A stretch of DNA of 64,000 nucleotides, taken from Parasponia andersonii (Eukaryota; Streptophyta; Magnoliopsida; Rosales; Cannabaceae). Every line of letters starts with the position of its first letter. The first letter of the stretch is position 1. Below the pieces are notes generated by a model. It did no database searches. It was not told where the DNA came from and saw only the letters and a list, made by a program, of their open reading frames with translations. The stretch spans positions 276,298 through 340,297 of the forward strand of contig JXTB01000210.1 of assembly GCA_002914805.1 (NCBI GenBank), written 5' to 3'. Positions 10,736 through 23,752 of the stretch are shown here, piece after piece. A program made the position numbers and the translations under genes.

Positions 10736-12044
10736 CATTTTAATAATTGTATATTTCTAAAAACTTTTCAAAAAGTGATATTTTTTTTTTAAGCTGAACA
10801 AAAATTGGAAAAAAAATCCAAGACTAGTTCAGTTACATCCCCATAGCACATATTAGCATTTATAATTATAAGCTTTTTACTCAACTAGATGATATAGTAC
10901 TCAAAAACTAACCACACTTGAAAAAAATTTCATATGTAGATGTAAAAAATGCAGCATTAGAAAAAACAATTAGAAACACGATATTTGTTTTAAGACATTT
11001 AAGATTATTTGTTTATTTGCGATAACCTTTGAACTAGTATTTTCCAAAGATAAAAATATAATCTTAAATTTATCCTTGTTCTCAATGAGAAATTTAGAGA
11101 TACATATGACTAATTAATAGAGAGAATTATTAAGTAAAATTGATATTTAGTAACATATTATCTTACCAATCTAAGCTTATGGTTGGTATTATTTGAAGCA
11201 ATACTTTCAAGGAAGTTAAAATCAAATTAGGATGTCAAGAGCTCCTGAGATGTATTTGTTCCGTGGTACTAAATCCCTTCTTTAGTAGCCATAGCAAGTT
11301 CAATAAAATAAGGAGAAATTGGCAAAGGATAATGGTAGTGACTTTTACAACTCCATTAAATAGATGACATTCATCACAAACGTGTTAAAGCACGGGAAAA
11401 GGTATTATATATATTTATGCTAAAGTTATCAAAATGGCCAGGTCAAATGAACTGTGACCCGTTACTGTGGCCTGTGGGCTAGCCCGACCCATTCAAGATA
11501 GGTTCAGGCCCAACCCGACCATACTCCCAAGACTGGGCTGAGCTTATCTCTCTTAGTTTGTGGGCTAGTCCAACCTGGCATGACTTTTTTATTATTATTA
11601 TTATTTACAGGCTTGTAGCTACAGGGCCGTTTCTTGTAACCCAACAGCTAAAACGTTGGTCTCCTTTTTTTAAAAAAAGTTTAATTTTGGAATAATAAAA
11701 AAAGGGGCCAATTGCGGGTATGACGAGCTGACTCACTTTGGCATGACCGTACATTCAAAGTAGGTTTCAAATTTGAGTGATCTACTTAAGTGATAAGACC
11801 AGGACTTGAATTCACATGATATATTCTTCGCAGTGTGATATTTTCAGCTTGCGTTACTGATAGCAATATAATTTGACAAATTTCCCTTTTTTTCCTTTTA
11901 CCATCAATTTTTATAAATAGTTTCTATTGAGAAAACATTTAATAACTTAATTAAAACAATAACATAGGGGGGGCAGTGAAAATTTTCCTTTGATTTTTAA
12001 ATTTTTTTTAGCGGGGTGTTATTGAAATTTGACATAAAGTACGG
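10736..12044. other. Intergenic DNA upstream of the kelch gene
   Basis: Mostly AT-rich, with no supported gene. About 11440-11575 is GC-richer with repeated ggcccaacccgacc and gggctagcccgaccc pieces, a motif style common in degenerate plant repeats. A T-run and A-run flank 11665-11700. I see no convincing TATA element assigned to the downstream gene. Confidence 0.5.
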
Positions 12045-12290
12045 GTGTTAAATGTAATTTTGTTTAAAAGAAAATTAGAAATGAACAACAATAAGTCGGT
12101 GCCTTGTCCGGCACCTCTCTCAGAGTCACAGCTCTCCAACACTGCAATTGTAAACTCAGAGACCGTGAAAACATTTGGATCTTTCATTCCCTCTCACCAA
12201 AACAACAATCGCAATTCATTACATTTGTGTACACGTATAGATACACACACAGATATGTATATATATATATATATATGTAAAAGCATATGA
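12045..12290 (+). other. 5' leader of the kelch gene with an upstream ORF
   Basis: An 81-codon open frame starts with ATG at 12045 and ends with TGA at 12288-12290, one base before the kelch ATG. The later part is low complexity (TA repeat 12257-12276). If the transcript begins upstream of 12045 this would act as a uORF; if it begins nearer 12180, it would not. It is not regarded as a protein-coding gene. Confidence 0.4.
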
Positions 12291-12291
12291 G

Positions 12292-15200
12292 ATGGTAAGG
12301 CCCTCCGGGAAGCACACATCGGCTAGGTTATTGCTGATATGCATAGGCCTTTTGGGGATAGCTCTCGTCGCCGACCTCTTCTGGGCTTCCTCTCCTCGCT
12401 TTACATCTTCTTACCTCTCCCAATGGCCCTCTCTGGACAAATCTCAAACCAGCTTCATAGTGCCCTCCAAAACCTCCGAACATGAAATACCCAGAAAGGT
12501 AAACTTGCTTTTGCTGACTCTCATTGTCTTTGGTTTTGATTTTTTCTGGTGAACTCTCATCTGGGTCTTGTTTGGTTCGAGAGAAAACTTGGAAAAGAAT
12601 CGGGGATTTTGTTAATTGCTTGGATAATTTACTGGGTATGATTTAGGCTTTGGGGGAAGCTTTAATTGGGTTCTGTTTAGATGCTTGGAAACTGTAGAAG
12701 AAGTTTAAGGGTGAATTTTTTTTTTTTTAATCTTAGATTATTTGGGTGTTTTCTAATCTTGCTTATAATGGACTAAGACAAGTGGCAGTAAATGTACCTA
12801 TCGATATTTTGTTTGGGATATTATATTTGGATCCCCATTGATCTGAGCCTAATGCTTCATCGTATAGGAGTATAATATAAACATAAGCTACTGATTATAG
12901 TGTTGGTTAAATGAGGAAAAAAGTAGAGATTTTTGAACTACAATCTCGAAAACTGGATTCAAATGCATTTGTCATACTTAATGAGTAAAATGAATGGTCC
13001 TATACTTGGAGCTTAATTTCTTTAGTTTGTTTGGTTGAACTCGGTCACGAATTTTAGAGATTAATGCATTGTTTAATTGTATACTTCAGCGAATGGCATT
13101 GGTGTTGTTTTGGTGGAAGTTACGGCAGAGGAAACTATGGCTGAGTCCCTATTTCATTTGTCATAGCTAATGAGCAATTCATGTTGCCTACAGGAAAAAA
13201 CTATCAGATACAAGAACGAAACTCTTGCTGGGAGAATTCTGTCAGCAACTTTTGCGGATCTGCCTGCTCCAGAATTAAAATGGGAAAAGATGGCGCATGC
13301 ACCTGTACCTCGTCTTGATGGGGCTGCAATACAGATCAAAAATCTTCTTTTTGTGTTTGCTGGATATGGAACCATAGATTATGTGAGAACCTTGTCTTGC
13401 TACATGAGTTTTTAACTTGTCTATTGCGCTTCAAAAGCTTGTTATCTATGTTGAGTGCTTGTAGTCTACTCTGTTTTCTTTTTCTTTTTTATTCTTATAT
13501 CTTTTCTTTGTTTTATATTATGCCAAAATTTTGGCTGGCTACTTTTATTTTGTTAAGCTCTATTGCTCTAGACATTGTATAGACCAGCCAACCTTTTCTT
13601 GCAATCAGCTGTATCTCTTATTTAATTGACTTAATTCAAATGCAGGAAAGATTTTAAATAAACAAATTATTATCATTGAACATCATTAGAAATGANNNNN
13701 NNNNNNNNNNNNNNNNNNNNNNNNNNNNNNNNNNNNNNNNNNNNNNNNNNNNNNNNNNNNNNNNNNNNNNNNNNNNNNNNNNNNNNNNNNNNNNNNNNNN
13801 NNNNNNNNNNNNNNNNNNNNNNNNNNNNNNNNNNNNNNNNNNNNNNNNNNNNNNNCGGGACCTGCCCCCTTTACCAGTTCCTAGGTGTGTATCCATGATT
13901 GCCTTGACAAAGAATTGTGACATGTATTAGTATTCTAATGCTGAAACTGATTCTTGGTTCATCTGTTCACCAGTTCTCCTCTTCCCCCACAAAACCGAAT
14001 CTCTACATGATAATTAAAACTGTGCAGTACTTTTTCAAGTTTGCCCTGGAGATCATAAAGGTTAATGAGATTGGTTTTAGGATTATATATCAAGGTTTAT
14101 GGTTTTAAACAGTAATTTACAGGTTCTTGATATTAAATGGCTATAGTAAAATTTTTGCTGCATTTTTCTTTGGACTTGTAGGGGTTATGGCCCTAGGCTG
14201 AGATTTATTAAAGTGGGAATGTTTTGGTTGTATACTACCTTAAGTAAGAAGAGATGATTTGAAAATGAAGTGTGTCATCTTAACTTGAAAAACTAGGTAA
14301 TATTCAATTTTAAGTGAACTTCGTTACAAAAAGATCCTTTTACTGGTGTTACCTAATTGTGCTATCCGGATTATTCTCTCATTGTCATGGTATGTCGAGA
14401 CTCAAGAAGATAAAAAATCCTCTCAAAAGACTTCTAAATTTCTTGTACACTAGTGCTGTAATAATGCCTTTTCGTCATATTAAACATAGTAAACTATATT
14501 GTCTGAACACAAGTCATGAAAGGTGTCGTCAGATTCTTTGCCTTCTCTATCATAACATAATATCGATTTATGTATTTGCTTTCATTTAATGTTATGAGAT
14601 GCATTTAGTTCTTCTAGCATTTCAGACCATTGTTTTAGGATATCCTTTCATAATTCATCAAGTTTTGTTGATGAAACTGAACTTAGCCTGTCATTTTATG
14701 AGATATAGTAACGTAATGCTAGTGTTTTGAAGGGTATTAGTCTTACTGTTAAGTGAAGTAACAGAAACTGAAAAGGAAAACGCCATTGCTAACCGTCCAG
14801 TTTACAAGAGAATTTTCTGAAAGTATGGTTAACATAATGAGGCAATATTTCGTGTCTATGTAGTTCTAGGTTTTCTATTATAGGGTGACATTGGAGACCA
14901 ATAACTGGTGGAGAACCTTAGTTGATGAGTTTCTTTTTTTTTTTTTTTGACCTCTGGGTTGTTATTGCTCCTGTTATATTCATGTGGTTTACTCTTTTGT
15001 TGAATTCTTGATTTAAATCCATAATGTGAGTGCACCTTGTTGAAATTGGCAAAATAGCAATTTAAATATTTAAAGAAGAATTCATATGTAATTGTGTGGA
15101 ACTCTTTTTGTATTTATGTTGATTGTTTTATTCTGGCTATTGAATGGTTTAGTGGCTGTAAGTCTCTAGTCACAAATAACTCATTGGAAACCTACTAAGT

Positions 15201-18150
15201 TACCCTTTAACTGAAGAGCTTATACTTTATACTTCTCAGGTATGCACCTGCAACTCAACTTTGGAGAGGTAGACTCCATGTGATGGGAGGTAGCAAGGAG
15301 AACCGACATACCCCTGGACTGGAGCATTGGAGTCTTGCTGTGAAGGATGGAAAAGCATTAGAAACGGAATGGAGGACTGAAATACCTATTCCTCGTGGAG
15401 GACCTCATAGGTTTGTGCTAATGCAAGCATTCCTCCCAAATATGTAAAGCTGGGCATGTAAAAGATCAAAATTCCTTCGAAAATGACTGTCTAACAGCAA
15501 TGCAGAATCAACCGGCTTTTGGAAAATGCATAAAGTTAATTTGTTTATGTAGATATGATAAGACGTAGTTGTTTCTTCCAGAGGTTGAAGTATTTTCATC
15601 ACAAAATGTTTTGTTCTTCAGCTCTTTTTTCAAAAATGAGTACATGGTCTCCCTGGAGTCTCTTGGAAGTGCATAGGTTTTGTTAGGAATCTTACATGTC
15701 AAGGTAGTGAGATAGAAGGCAGATTTGTTGTTGTGATATCTTTTTTTTAGGGAATTATTGTTATTTTCAAAACATAAGTTATTAGTATTTGATTTTTGTC
15801 GAAAGTTGTTCGATATCTGTTCTATTAATTCTGCTGATGTCTTATTGTCGTCTTTGTTGCCGTTTACTAACTAGGACAAGGTCCATACGCTGTGCAGGTC
15901 ATTGTGATGTCACTTCTTTGGTAGAAAAGCTAAGCGAACACTTTCTAATTCAATTCAGCAAGTGAATTTTTCTTAAGTTACATTTTTCTTGTAGGGCTTG
16001 TATTGTGGTTGATGATCGTCTTTATGCTATTGGTGGTCAAGAAGGTGACTTTATGGCAAAACCTGGTTCACCTATTTTCAAGTGTTCTCGGAGACACGAG
16101 GTATGCCAGTGTGTATACTTTTTATTCCTTTTAAGTATTTATTGCTAGCACATATTTAACGTTGGGTGAGGGTCATTTCACTTTCTTTTATTGTTGTTGT
16201 ATGTGGCAAGCTATAAATAACTACCTTGGGTGGTGTACATTTTCCACCTTTTGGACTTTTTTTCAAAATATTTTTGGAGTGCATCAACTTTATTTACCAG
16301 GTACAGAGATGAATAGAAATAGATATTAGGTTCACCAAAAGATCAAGAAGGCTTAACAAAGATAAAGAGTAGCAGGTGCTTTAAAAAGAGTGCTTTTCAT
16401 AATGATAAACTATTCCTATTTTAGTTGTTGTGATGTAGGATAAGATGAGAAAATAGAGAGTATAGGTAGTTTTGCACGAGAATTGATAGAATAGCAAGAG
16501 ATAAACAAGATAGATAAGAATTTAGACAGATTCGAGATATACACATAATAGAATCAAGGGAGTGAATTAGACAAAATAGATGAATGGGTAGAAGAATAAT
16601 AGAGAATCGAGAGAGAAAACCATAGGAGGAGAAAACTCAATAATCATTCATTAATTTCTTAGTCTGAATAACAATTACATAGTTAAGCCTATTTATAGAT
16701 AAGCAATTGAGTTGGGAAAGTAAACACATTCTAGAAACTAATAAAAATAGGAAACTTAAATCTAGTTACCTAAAATTAAATAATACCTATAATAAATCCG
16801 AATAATCCTTAATATTGATAATAATAATAAAATAATTTCCTAATATTGTTGTATTCCATGTCTACATCAAGTTGCTACTAATAAAATTCTTCTTTACATA
16901 TCAAAAGAATCTTTACATATCAAAAGAAGAATCAAATGGAAGAGAAGAATTTAGAACAGAGGCATGCGAACTTTTGGAAAGAACCGGTCAATTATGCCCT
17001 TAGAGGCTTTAGGGTTCTATACAACGGGAAAACAGAGTCAGAATTTTCTTTTTTTGTTTTTGAGATAATTCTTTTTGGTTGTTTCAGATTGTATATAGTG
17101 ATGTTTACATGCTGGATGATGACATGAAGTGGAAAGAGCTACCTCCAATGCCCAAACCAGATTCCCATATTGAATTTGCGTGGGTGATTGTTAACAATTC
17201 TATTGTCATTGTTGGAGGCACAACAGATAAGCACCCTGTAACCAAAAAGATGATTTTGGTTGGAGAAATTTTCCAATTTAACTTGGATAAGCTGGTACTT
17301 TCCTCTCCTTTTTATGCGTGTAAAGTTAAATGTACATTTGCATAAGCACTTAGCTCACACTAAAAAATTAGTCACGGCTGGTATGGAGGTTTAAGTGTAC
17401 CAGAGTCTGCAGCTTCGTCTGCTTGCTGGTTGTCCAAACTTTTGAAAGAAATGAAATTCTCTTGCGCCACGTAGTTATCCTGTGCATTTTATTTTACTTT
17501 TGAGCTTCATCTTCTTTTCATGTCAGACTATTTTGAGATGGATGTAAGTCAGTCACTTGTTTATTTAATCTGGATCATGATTTTAAGGTATCTGAGAAAC
17601 TTTAGTCATTATTTTCAAATTGGCCAAGTTGGTTGTTAATTGATGTTAGGAGGCGCCGAATCTGTGATTGTAACTAGTAAAAAGACGTTGAGGGCTATCT
17701 GCAAGGAAATAACTCATTCATAATTTGTGAAGGCAACAATTGTATTATACATTTCTTAGACGACCTTAAAAATTAGGGGGACCAGTTATTTTCATAATAT
17801 TTGGGAAGGAACATAAGCTGTGTGTAAGTATTTGGTTCTGTTCCTTTTTATGGGAAATTTGGAATTGTGGTAAAAATAATCAGCTTGATGTATTATCCTT
17901 CTTCCTTTTCTTTCACCAGGATTGCCCGATGTCATATTGCTGTGATACTTATAATTCCTGTTATGTCTTATTTTTGCAGGAGTGGTCAGTGATTGGAAAA
18001 CTTCCATTTCGAGTTAAAACCACGCTAGTCGGGTTCTGGGATGGTTGGTTGTATTTCACATCTGGACAGCGAGACAAGGGACCAGACGATCCAGCACCAA
18101 GGAAGGTGATTGGAGAAATGTGGAGAACCATATTAAAATTGAACTCATGA
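12292..18150 (+). CDS. Kelch-repeat membrane-anchored protein (At3g27220-like), 7 exons, one partly in a gap
   Basis: The product resembles the plant galactose-oxidase/kelch superfamily protein At3g27220; its biochemical role is not established. Visible exons are 12292-12498, 13194-13382, (gap)-13884, 15240-15410, 15995-16100, 17088-17294 and 17980-18150, all with GT..AG borders and phases that agree. The start MVRPSGKHTSARLLL is followed at about residues 11-30 by a hydrophobic segment (LLLICIGLLGIALVADLFW), a signal anchor predicting a type II membrane protein with the kelch propeller on the lumenal or outer side. Kelch blades show in APVPRLDGAAIQIKNLLFVFAGYG, LWRGRLHVMGG, IPRGGPHRACIVVDDRLYAIGG, FAWVIVNNSIVIVGG and TTLVGFWDGWLYFTSG. 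The C-terminus is WRTILKLNS. Roughly 60-70 residues of exon 3 are unread because of the 160-N gap. No stop or frameshift is seen. Intron 5 holds a solo LTR. The assignment relies on remembered family similarity. Confidence 0.88.
13696..13855. other. Assembly gap (160 N) over kelch exon 3
   Basis: Exactly 160 Ns. Sequence after the gap reads RDLPPLPVPR up to a GT donor at 13885, so the exon starts inside the gap. Family members have around 70 codons between the exon 2 and post-gap motifs, more than 160 bp can hold, so the N length is probably an arbitrary or underestimated size. Confidence 0.95.
16431..16869 (-). mobile_element. Solo LTR (copia-like) in kelch intron 5
   Basis: A 439-bp segment bounded by the perfect inverted ends TGATGTAG and CTACATCA. 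Flanks tgttg (16426-16430) and agttg (16870-16874) match at four of five positions, consistent with an old 5-bp target-site duplication. Its promoter is on the minus strand: CTATAAATAGG followed downstream by a CT-rich leader. There is no internal coding, so this is a recombined solo LTR. It lies antisense inside the 987-bp intron and does not touch the splice sites. Confidence 0.8.
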
Positions 18151-18390
18151 TTTCTTATTCCTATTAATTTTTTGTAGGATGTTTTTCTGCATGTCTAACC
18201 ATTTTCTGGAAGACAGCCATGCCAAAAGGTGTATCTTGTGACATTTTCTTACATATATATTCTTTAGTGGGTAGGAATTCAGTTGAGAGTAGGAAAGATC
18301 TCGTCCTATGTAATCTTCTATCCCCATTCTCTTCCCATAAATCTCATAGTTAAGCAGTTTAGTGAGATATTTTTATTACTGAATATATAA

Positions 18391-18443
<53 letters not shown>

Positions 18444-20783
18444 GGTGCTGACTACCGAGTGTTGAAGGAGAACATTATCAATAATACTACACATTCTTTG
18501 AAACATTAGATGATAAATCCTAGGAGGCATACTGTCATTCTGTCTACGATGTGTTGAGAGAGAAATTTGCATCATTGTTTAGTCTTTCGAATTTGTTACA
18601 GGTTGACTTGTATTGTTTTGTTTTTACTTTCACCCTTATCTTGGTAAAACAATAGAAAGGGGCAACTTGTCTTAGGGTAACTTCCTACTACCAATCATCC
18701 ATTTTTAAGACCTTTCAATGTACCCCATAGCTATGTAAAGGTGGAAGCAGAGCAGGGCGAGACGAAGACTAGGATCGTCAGATGGCATAAGACCATCATA
18801 GTAGCTTTCATTACCTCAATAACAGCAGCCCCACTCAGTTTATAATGAGAATATTTCCATATATCTGTTTGACCCCTTTCCTTTTCACTTGCGAGTATAT
18901 TATACCAAAAATTGTCATGCTCCAAAATTCGGGTCAGTGATTTACACCCCTTTGAATTTGACGTGTCTTTATGCACAAGAGTCATTGTAGTAAGTTCTTG
19001 CTCTCAAAACATTTGATGAGAAGAACCGAACTCTGGAGAACACATCTAATATTTGTAAGTGTTCCAAAATAGGTCTCCATATAATTCAAATTCATAGACT
19101 TTCTTAGTTGAACAAGTGGAAAGTATTACATGCATTGTCTTGCATTCTATGTAGTTCGAGATGAATTCCATCTATATGCCATCACCATCAGTGGCCTGCT
19201 TTTAACCTCTAAGGGCCCCTGAGTTATTATTTTCAAGGGAATCATGAGGAGGCAAACTTGGTAAAATATATAAATATACGCTCATACGCCACATGTGATA
19301 TCCTAATAATTTTTTACTTCAATAATGGAAGCTGTATATATGTTCGAGTTTTCTCTTCATTATATGTTAAGCTGAAATTGATGACCCCAAATTAGTTGCT
19401 GCATCTCGTAACTTATTAATTAGTTACTTACATGCAAGTGCGTGACAACACAAAATTTAGGCCGACGATGGGAAGTTCGATGATCTGATGTAGGTATAGG
19501 TAAAAAAACTTTCTAATTTTTTGAGGCCCTTGATCAACTTGGCCAATTTTCAAAAAATTTCTAGTCGATTTTGAAGGTAGATGGCTTGAAAAACAACACT
19601 CTTGCACATCTTCAGACCAAATTTTATGATTAGCTAGCTAGGCTCTCGAACAAAAGAACTTTTTTCTTTGCTTAAAATTTGGAATTCAATTCTATTTTCT
19701 CCGTCATAGTTCTTGGATCAAAGTACTATAGTGGGTTCCACTATTATGTCAATATTTAATTTCTCTTTTTTTGATTGTTTTGAATCCTTGTGGATTTTAT
19801 CATATTTATTTATATCTACTTATTTTTGATCTTTTACGGTTGAAATATTTGAGAAATGAAACTATTGATGAATTGAATCTTTTTTTTTTTCCTTTTCAAT
19901 TTTCATGATATTGTTTTATGAATCAATTAACAAACATTGGATGCATGTTTAATTTCTTGCATTTGCATTACCTTATTAATCAATAAGGATAGAAGGTAAT
20001 TCAGTTTACCATGAGACTCTTTCTCCGTGATGGAGGCAGAAAAATTTTTCAGGGAGATGGGGGTGCAAAATCTAATGTTAAATTTAATTATTTCTCCCCC
20101 TCTTTTTTTTGCTATTTATATCTTATTTCTTTCAAATTGACTTGTAATTAATTAATATAATTTTGAGCAATGTAAAAATGAATAAAACACAAACGGTCAA
20201 TATGGATATGATTTAAATGATATTTTAAAGCGAGATCCAAAGAAAAATTATTCAAAAAAGCATGGAAAACATTAACTATTTAATAATAATAATAATAATT
20301 CAAGTAAAGTTTAAAAATAAAAAAATTCAATAGGATAAATGAGGAACATTATTGAATTTTTTATGAAATATATGAGTAAATTTGATATTATTAAAATTTA
20401 ACGAGGGAAAATGAAAGATTTAATTAAATATATTTACAAATATTAGAGTAAAAATAAAAATTCCAAAAAGTTGAGTGGGGCAATGGGTGTGGCACCATCT
20501 ATGCTCTTTCTTAAAAATGCTCTCTCTCTGCTTGGTCATGAACATCGGAAATTATTCTTAGAGCCTAGATCAGGTACATCCGCAAATGTGAAATTTTACT
20601 TTCTTTTTTTGGGTCATGTTAATGTGGAGAAATTATACATTTTCTTGTTTTACATGTCAAATAAAAAGCGGCAACGAGTTCGTGATCTCTCTTTTATGTA
20701 TTCAAGATCATTCGGCGTGTAGGATTGAATTGAACTGAATTGTACTATTAAATGAGTAGATTGGACATTGTCATTTAGTATTA
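18151..20783. other. 3' flank of the kelch gene and intergenic DNA
   Basis: 18151 to about 18390 probably includes the 3' UTR. An (AT)n tract lies at 18393-18440. The rest is AT-rich without recognisable coding; a minus-strand 84-codon ORF at 18731-18985 resembles nothing. A (TAA)n tract is near 20281-20300. Confidence 0.5.
18393..18440. repeat. (AT)n microsatellite
   Basis: 24 uninterrupted AT units downstream of the kelch gene. Confidence 0.95.
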
Positions 20784-21175
20784 TACTATGTTTGGTTTGG
20801 TGCAACACTGAACAAAAACAAAGTAAATATAACAACTTTTCTTAATATAATTCTAATTATATTTTATTTATTAAAATAAATAAATATTTCCAAAAATAGA
20901 AGAGATAAATTTAAATGATGACTATATAAAATAATATGATTTTAATTTATTTATGAAAAGTAGGTGTATAAAAATAATATATATTTTTAGTTAAAAAAAT
21001 AAAAATTAGAATTTAATTAATATTTATATTAATTTCATATATTATTAAAGAAAGAAAAAAAAAAACAAAAAAAGTCCAATCCCAATTTTTTGTTGAGATA
21101 ATTTAGTCTAACGGAAAGGAGATTAAAAAATAGGTTCAGACTTCTTTATCTAATTCTTTCTTGGCCAAACATGAT
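20784..21175. mobile_element. Candidate MITE with ATGTTTGG-type ends
   Basis: The left end (actatgtttggtttgg) and the inverted right end (catcatgtttggccaag) share atgtttgg with partial matches on either side, and the interior is very AT-rich. I could not define a clear target-site duplication, so the Tourist-like call is tentative. Confidence 0.35.
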
Positions 21176-21417
21176 GACACTGGAAAAAGGAGTCGAGTGT
21201 CCAATCTTTAGTCCAGGCGAAACTGTGCATGTATGAGGTGGTTTAGAAATATATTGTACCACTAGTAAATAAATAAAGTCATAAGTAACATCCTTATCGA
21301 GTCAAATCACACGTAGGTATGTTAATTTTGGGCACGTACAACCCACGTACGTACAAGTGCATGGCATATATGTTATACAGAAATTTAGAAAAATAAAGAG
21401 GTAAGTAGTGATCATGG

Positions 21418-23150
21418 TGCTAGGAATATAGGAGTCAAAGGGAGCGGAGGGGAAAAGTAAATATTATTAGCAAATAAACAGAAACCCCAAATGCGCGAGG
21501 AGGCCTCCCAAAAAGTCTCACGTATTTTTAGTAAATAAGTACGTTATTAAAAGCATGCACGCATGCATGCAAGAGCAAGAGCACAACAAGGCTAATTAGG
21601 TACAATTAATTAACGTACAAGCAACCACACTCGAATAATACGTTATATTATATATTTTGATCGATCATATATATATATATCATTATGGCTGGAAAAGCAC
21701 AACAGACGGGGGCCGCAGTCCTCCTCCTCCTCCTCCTCTTAACCATCATCATCAGTAGCGCCTGCGTCGTCATGGCGGACGACGCCGCGCCAATACCCGC
21801 CTTGAAGGCCCAGTTGAGCGGCTGGTTCAGCGCAAACGTGAAGCCGGTGGCGGAAAGCAAAGGGCTGGACCCCGCGCTGGTGACGGCGGAGGCGGGCCCC
21901 GCGCAGATAATCAAGGTGAAGAAAGACGGAAGCGGGGATTTCAAGACCATCACGGATGCCATAAAAAGCGTTCCTTCTGGAAACACGAAGCGCGTGATCA
22001 TCTACGTCGGAGGAGGAGAGTACAACGAGAAAGTTACCATCGAAAGGACGAAGCCATTCATCACGCTGTACGGATCACCCAAAGACATTCCCACGTTGAC
22101 GTACGCAGGCGATGCTGCCAAGTATGGCACGGTGGACAGCGCCACCTTGATTGTGGAGTCGGACTATTTTGTGGGGGCAAACCTCATAATCAAGGTACGT
22201 ATAATTATCACTAATCATATGTTGTCCCTCGTCATCAATTTTTATTATTATTATTTTTAAATATAAAAAGTCACGTCATTCAAGTTATAAAATTATGTAA
22301 CAAACAATAATATTGAGCAGAATTCATCACCGAAGCCGGATGGAAAAAGGAAGGGTGCGCAGGCGGTGGCGCTGAGGGCATCGGGGGACAAAGGTGCTTT
22401 CTACAACTGCAGAATGCTGGGATTTCAGGACACACTTTGTGATGACAGAGGGTTCCATCTCTTCAAGGATTGCTACATTGAGGGCACTGTGGACTTCATC
22501 TTCGGAAGTGGGACTTCTCTCTATTTGAACACCGAATTGCATGTCATTAGTGATCCCAATATTCAGTCAGTCATCACAGCACAGGCAAGAGAGTCTTCTT
22601 CAGAGAACACAGGCTACTCTTTCGTGCATTGCGCCGTTACAGGCAATGCCAAGAACGCCGTTTTGGGCCGGGCTTGGATGTCCAGGCCCAGAGTGGTCTT
22701 TGCCTACACCAACATGGGTGGATCCGTTATTTCGCCTCAGGGATGGTCTGACAACAATAAACCTGAACGTGACAGGTACTCTACATATTACATATCTAGT
22801 TTTACTAGAACATAGATTTTTTTTTTTTTTTCTGAGGTCAGTACATATAGATATAATTAAATTAGAGAACTTCTATATATTCTAAGTCAAATATATATAA
22901 TAATAGCCGTTTAACTATTTGTTGAACATTTAAATATATATATATATATATATGCAGCACCGTTTACTACGCGGAGTACAAGAACATAGGAGGAGGTGCG
23001 GACGCGGGTGGGCGGGTAAACTATGCCAAGGAACTAGCTGACGCAGAAGCCAAACCTTTCATCGTTCTTGGCTACATTCAGGGATCCAAGTGGCTCCTTC
23101 CTCCACCCTCTCCCCAAGCTTAAATAGATATATGGACATACATATAAATG
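21418..23150 (+). repeat. Inverted duplication arm 1 (pectinesterase locus)
   Basis: About 1.73 kb that matches the reverse complement of 49083-50815 almost base for base. It includes roughly 265 bp of upstream DNA, both introns and the start of the 3' UTR. Similarity fades upstream of ctaggaata and about 25 bp past the stop codon. Confidence 0.9.
21685..23123 (+). CDS. Pectin methylesterase, PPME1-like, copy 1 (3 exons, 376 aa)
   Basis: A carbohydrate esterase family 8 enzyme that removes methyl groups from homogalacturonan in the cell wall. Exons are 21685-22194, 22321-22775 and 22958-23123 with GT..AG introns; the coding length is 1131 nt. An N-terminal signal peptide ([19 protein letters not shown], about residues 11-30) leads straight to the catalytic domain. 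There is no PMEI prodomain, as in the short pollen class (PPME1, olive Ole e 11). Family sites by residue: [14 protein letters not shown] with Gln184, GFQDTL with Gln206 and Asp207, DFIFG with Asp228, LGRAW with Arg287 and Trp289, and the C-terminal [12 protein letters not shown]. All catalytic and substrate residues are present, so it should be active. Pollen expression is known for the class but not shown here. Only four residues differ from copy 2. Confidence 0.93.
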
Positions 23151-23593
23151 TAACACATATGACCTACGCACACTTGATATTTCTCTCTCTCCATATATAT
23201 ATATATATGAACCCACTGAGAGTCGCCTAAGGGACTTAATTAGGAAAAGCCTTTTTGTTTTTGTATTTTTTTTTTTTGGGTTTTGTTTTGATTTCTTATA
23301 TTGTACTCATGTACTCCTGGAGTTATACATCATTTAGAATGTACCAAGTCTTGCGCTAGGGTGATACACATGCAAGTTAGCATGTCGCCACATGCCTTCG
23401 TGAAATAAGATTTATATACATTATTCTTTACTAATTTATTGAGAGTATTAATACATGTTTTCACAAAATATCTAGAAACCAGTAGCTTAACGATGTAACA
23501 TTGACATTTACCATATGTCTTTCGTAAATTTTACGTACTCGCTAAATGATCATCATTTGAGTTATAAACCTAAAAAAAAATATATCGTGATCT
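23151..23593. other. 3' flank of pectinesterase copy 1
   Basis: Probable 3' UTR and downstream DNA with TA and T-rich runs (T-run near 23266-23278). No gene seen. Confidence 0.5.
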
Positions 23594-23752
23594 ACATTTA
23601 GCATTTTCTATTTATTAAACATTCCAAACTTCGAGATCCCTACTATACCACATTTAGCACTTTCTATTTACATTCCAAACTTTGACGTCGCTACTATACT
23701 ACATTTAGCATTTTCTTTTTTATTAAACATTCCAAACTTTGACATCGCTACT
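23594..23752. repeat. ~51-57-bp tandem repeat, three units
   Basis: Units starting acatttagca at 23594, 23650 and 23701 each continue with ttttct, cattccaaactt and a tcgctact or tccctact tail. Lengths differ by small indels. Confidence 0.8.

Noticed and set aside
18318..18575. Minus-strand ORF with poly-(Tyr-Ile)
   Set aside because: Encoded by an (AT)n microsatellite; the same applies to ORFs at 23034-23216 and 48871-49065.
21648..22001. 117-codon ORF antisense to pectinesterase exon 1 (also 22327-22542, 49690-49905 and 50231-50569)
   Set aside because: Mirror frames of the conserved esterase exons. They appear in both copies only because the exons are duplicated, and have no independent family signal.
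22541..22885. 114-codon ORF in another frame of pectinesterase exon 2 (and 49347-49691)
   Set aside because: Out-of-frame shadow of the real exon that runs through the splice site into the intron.
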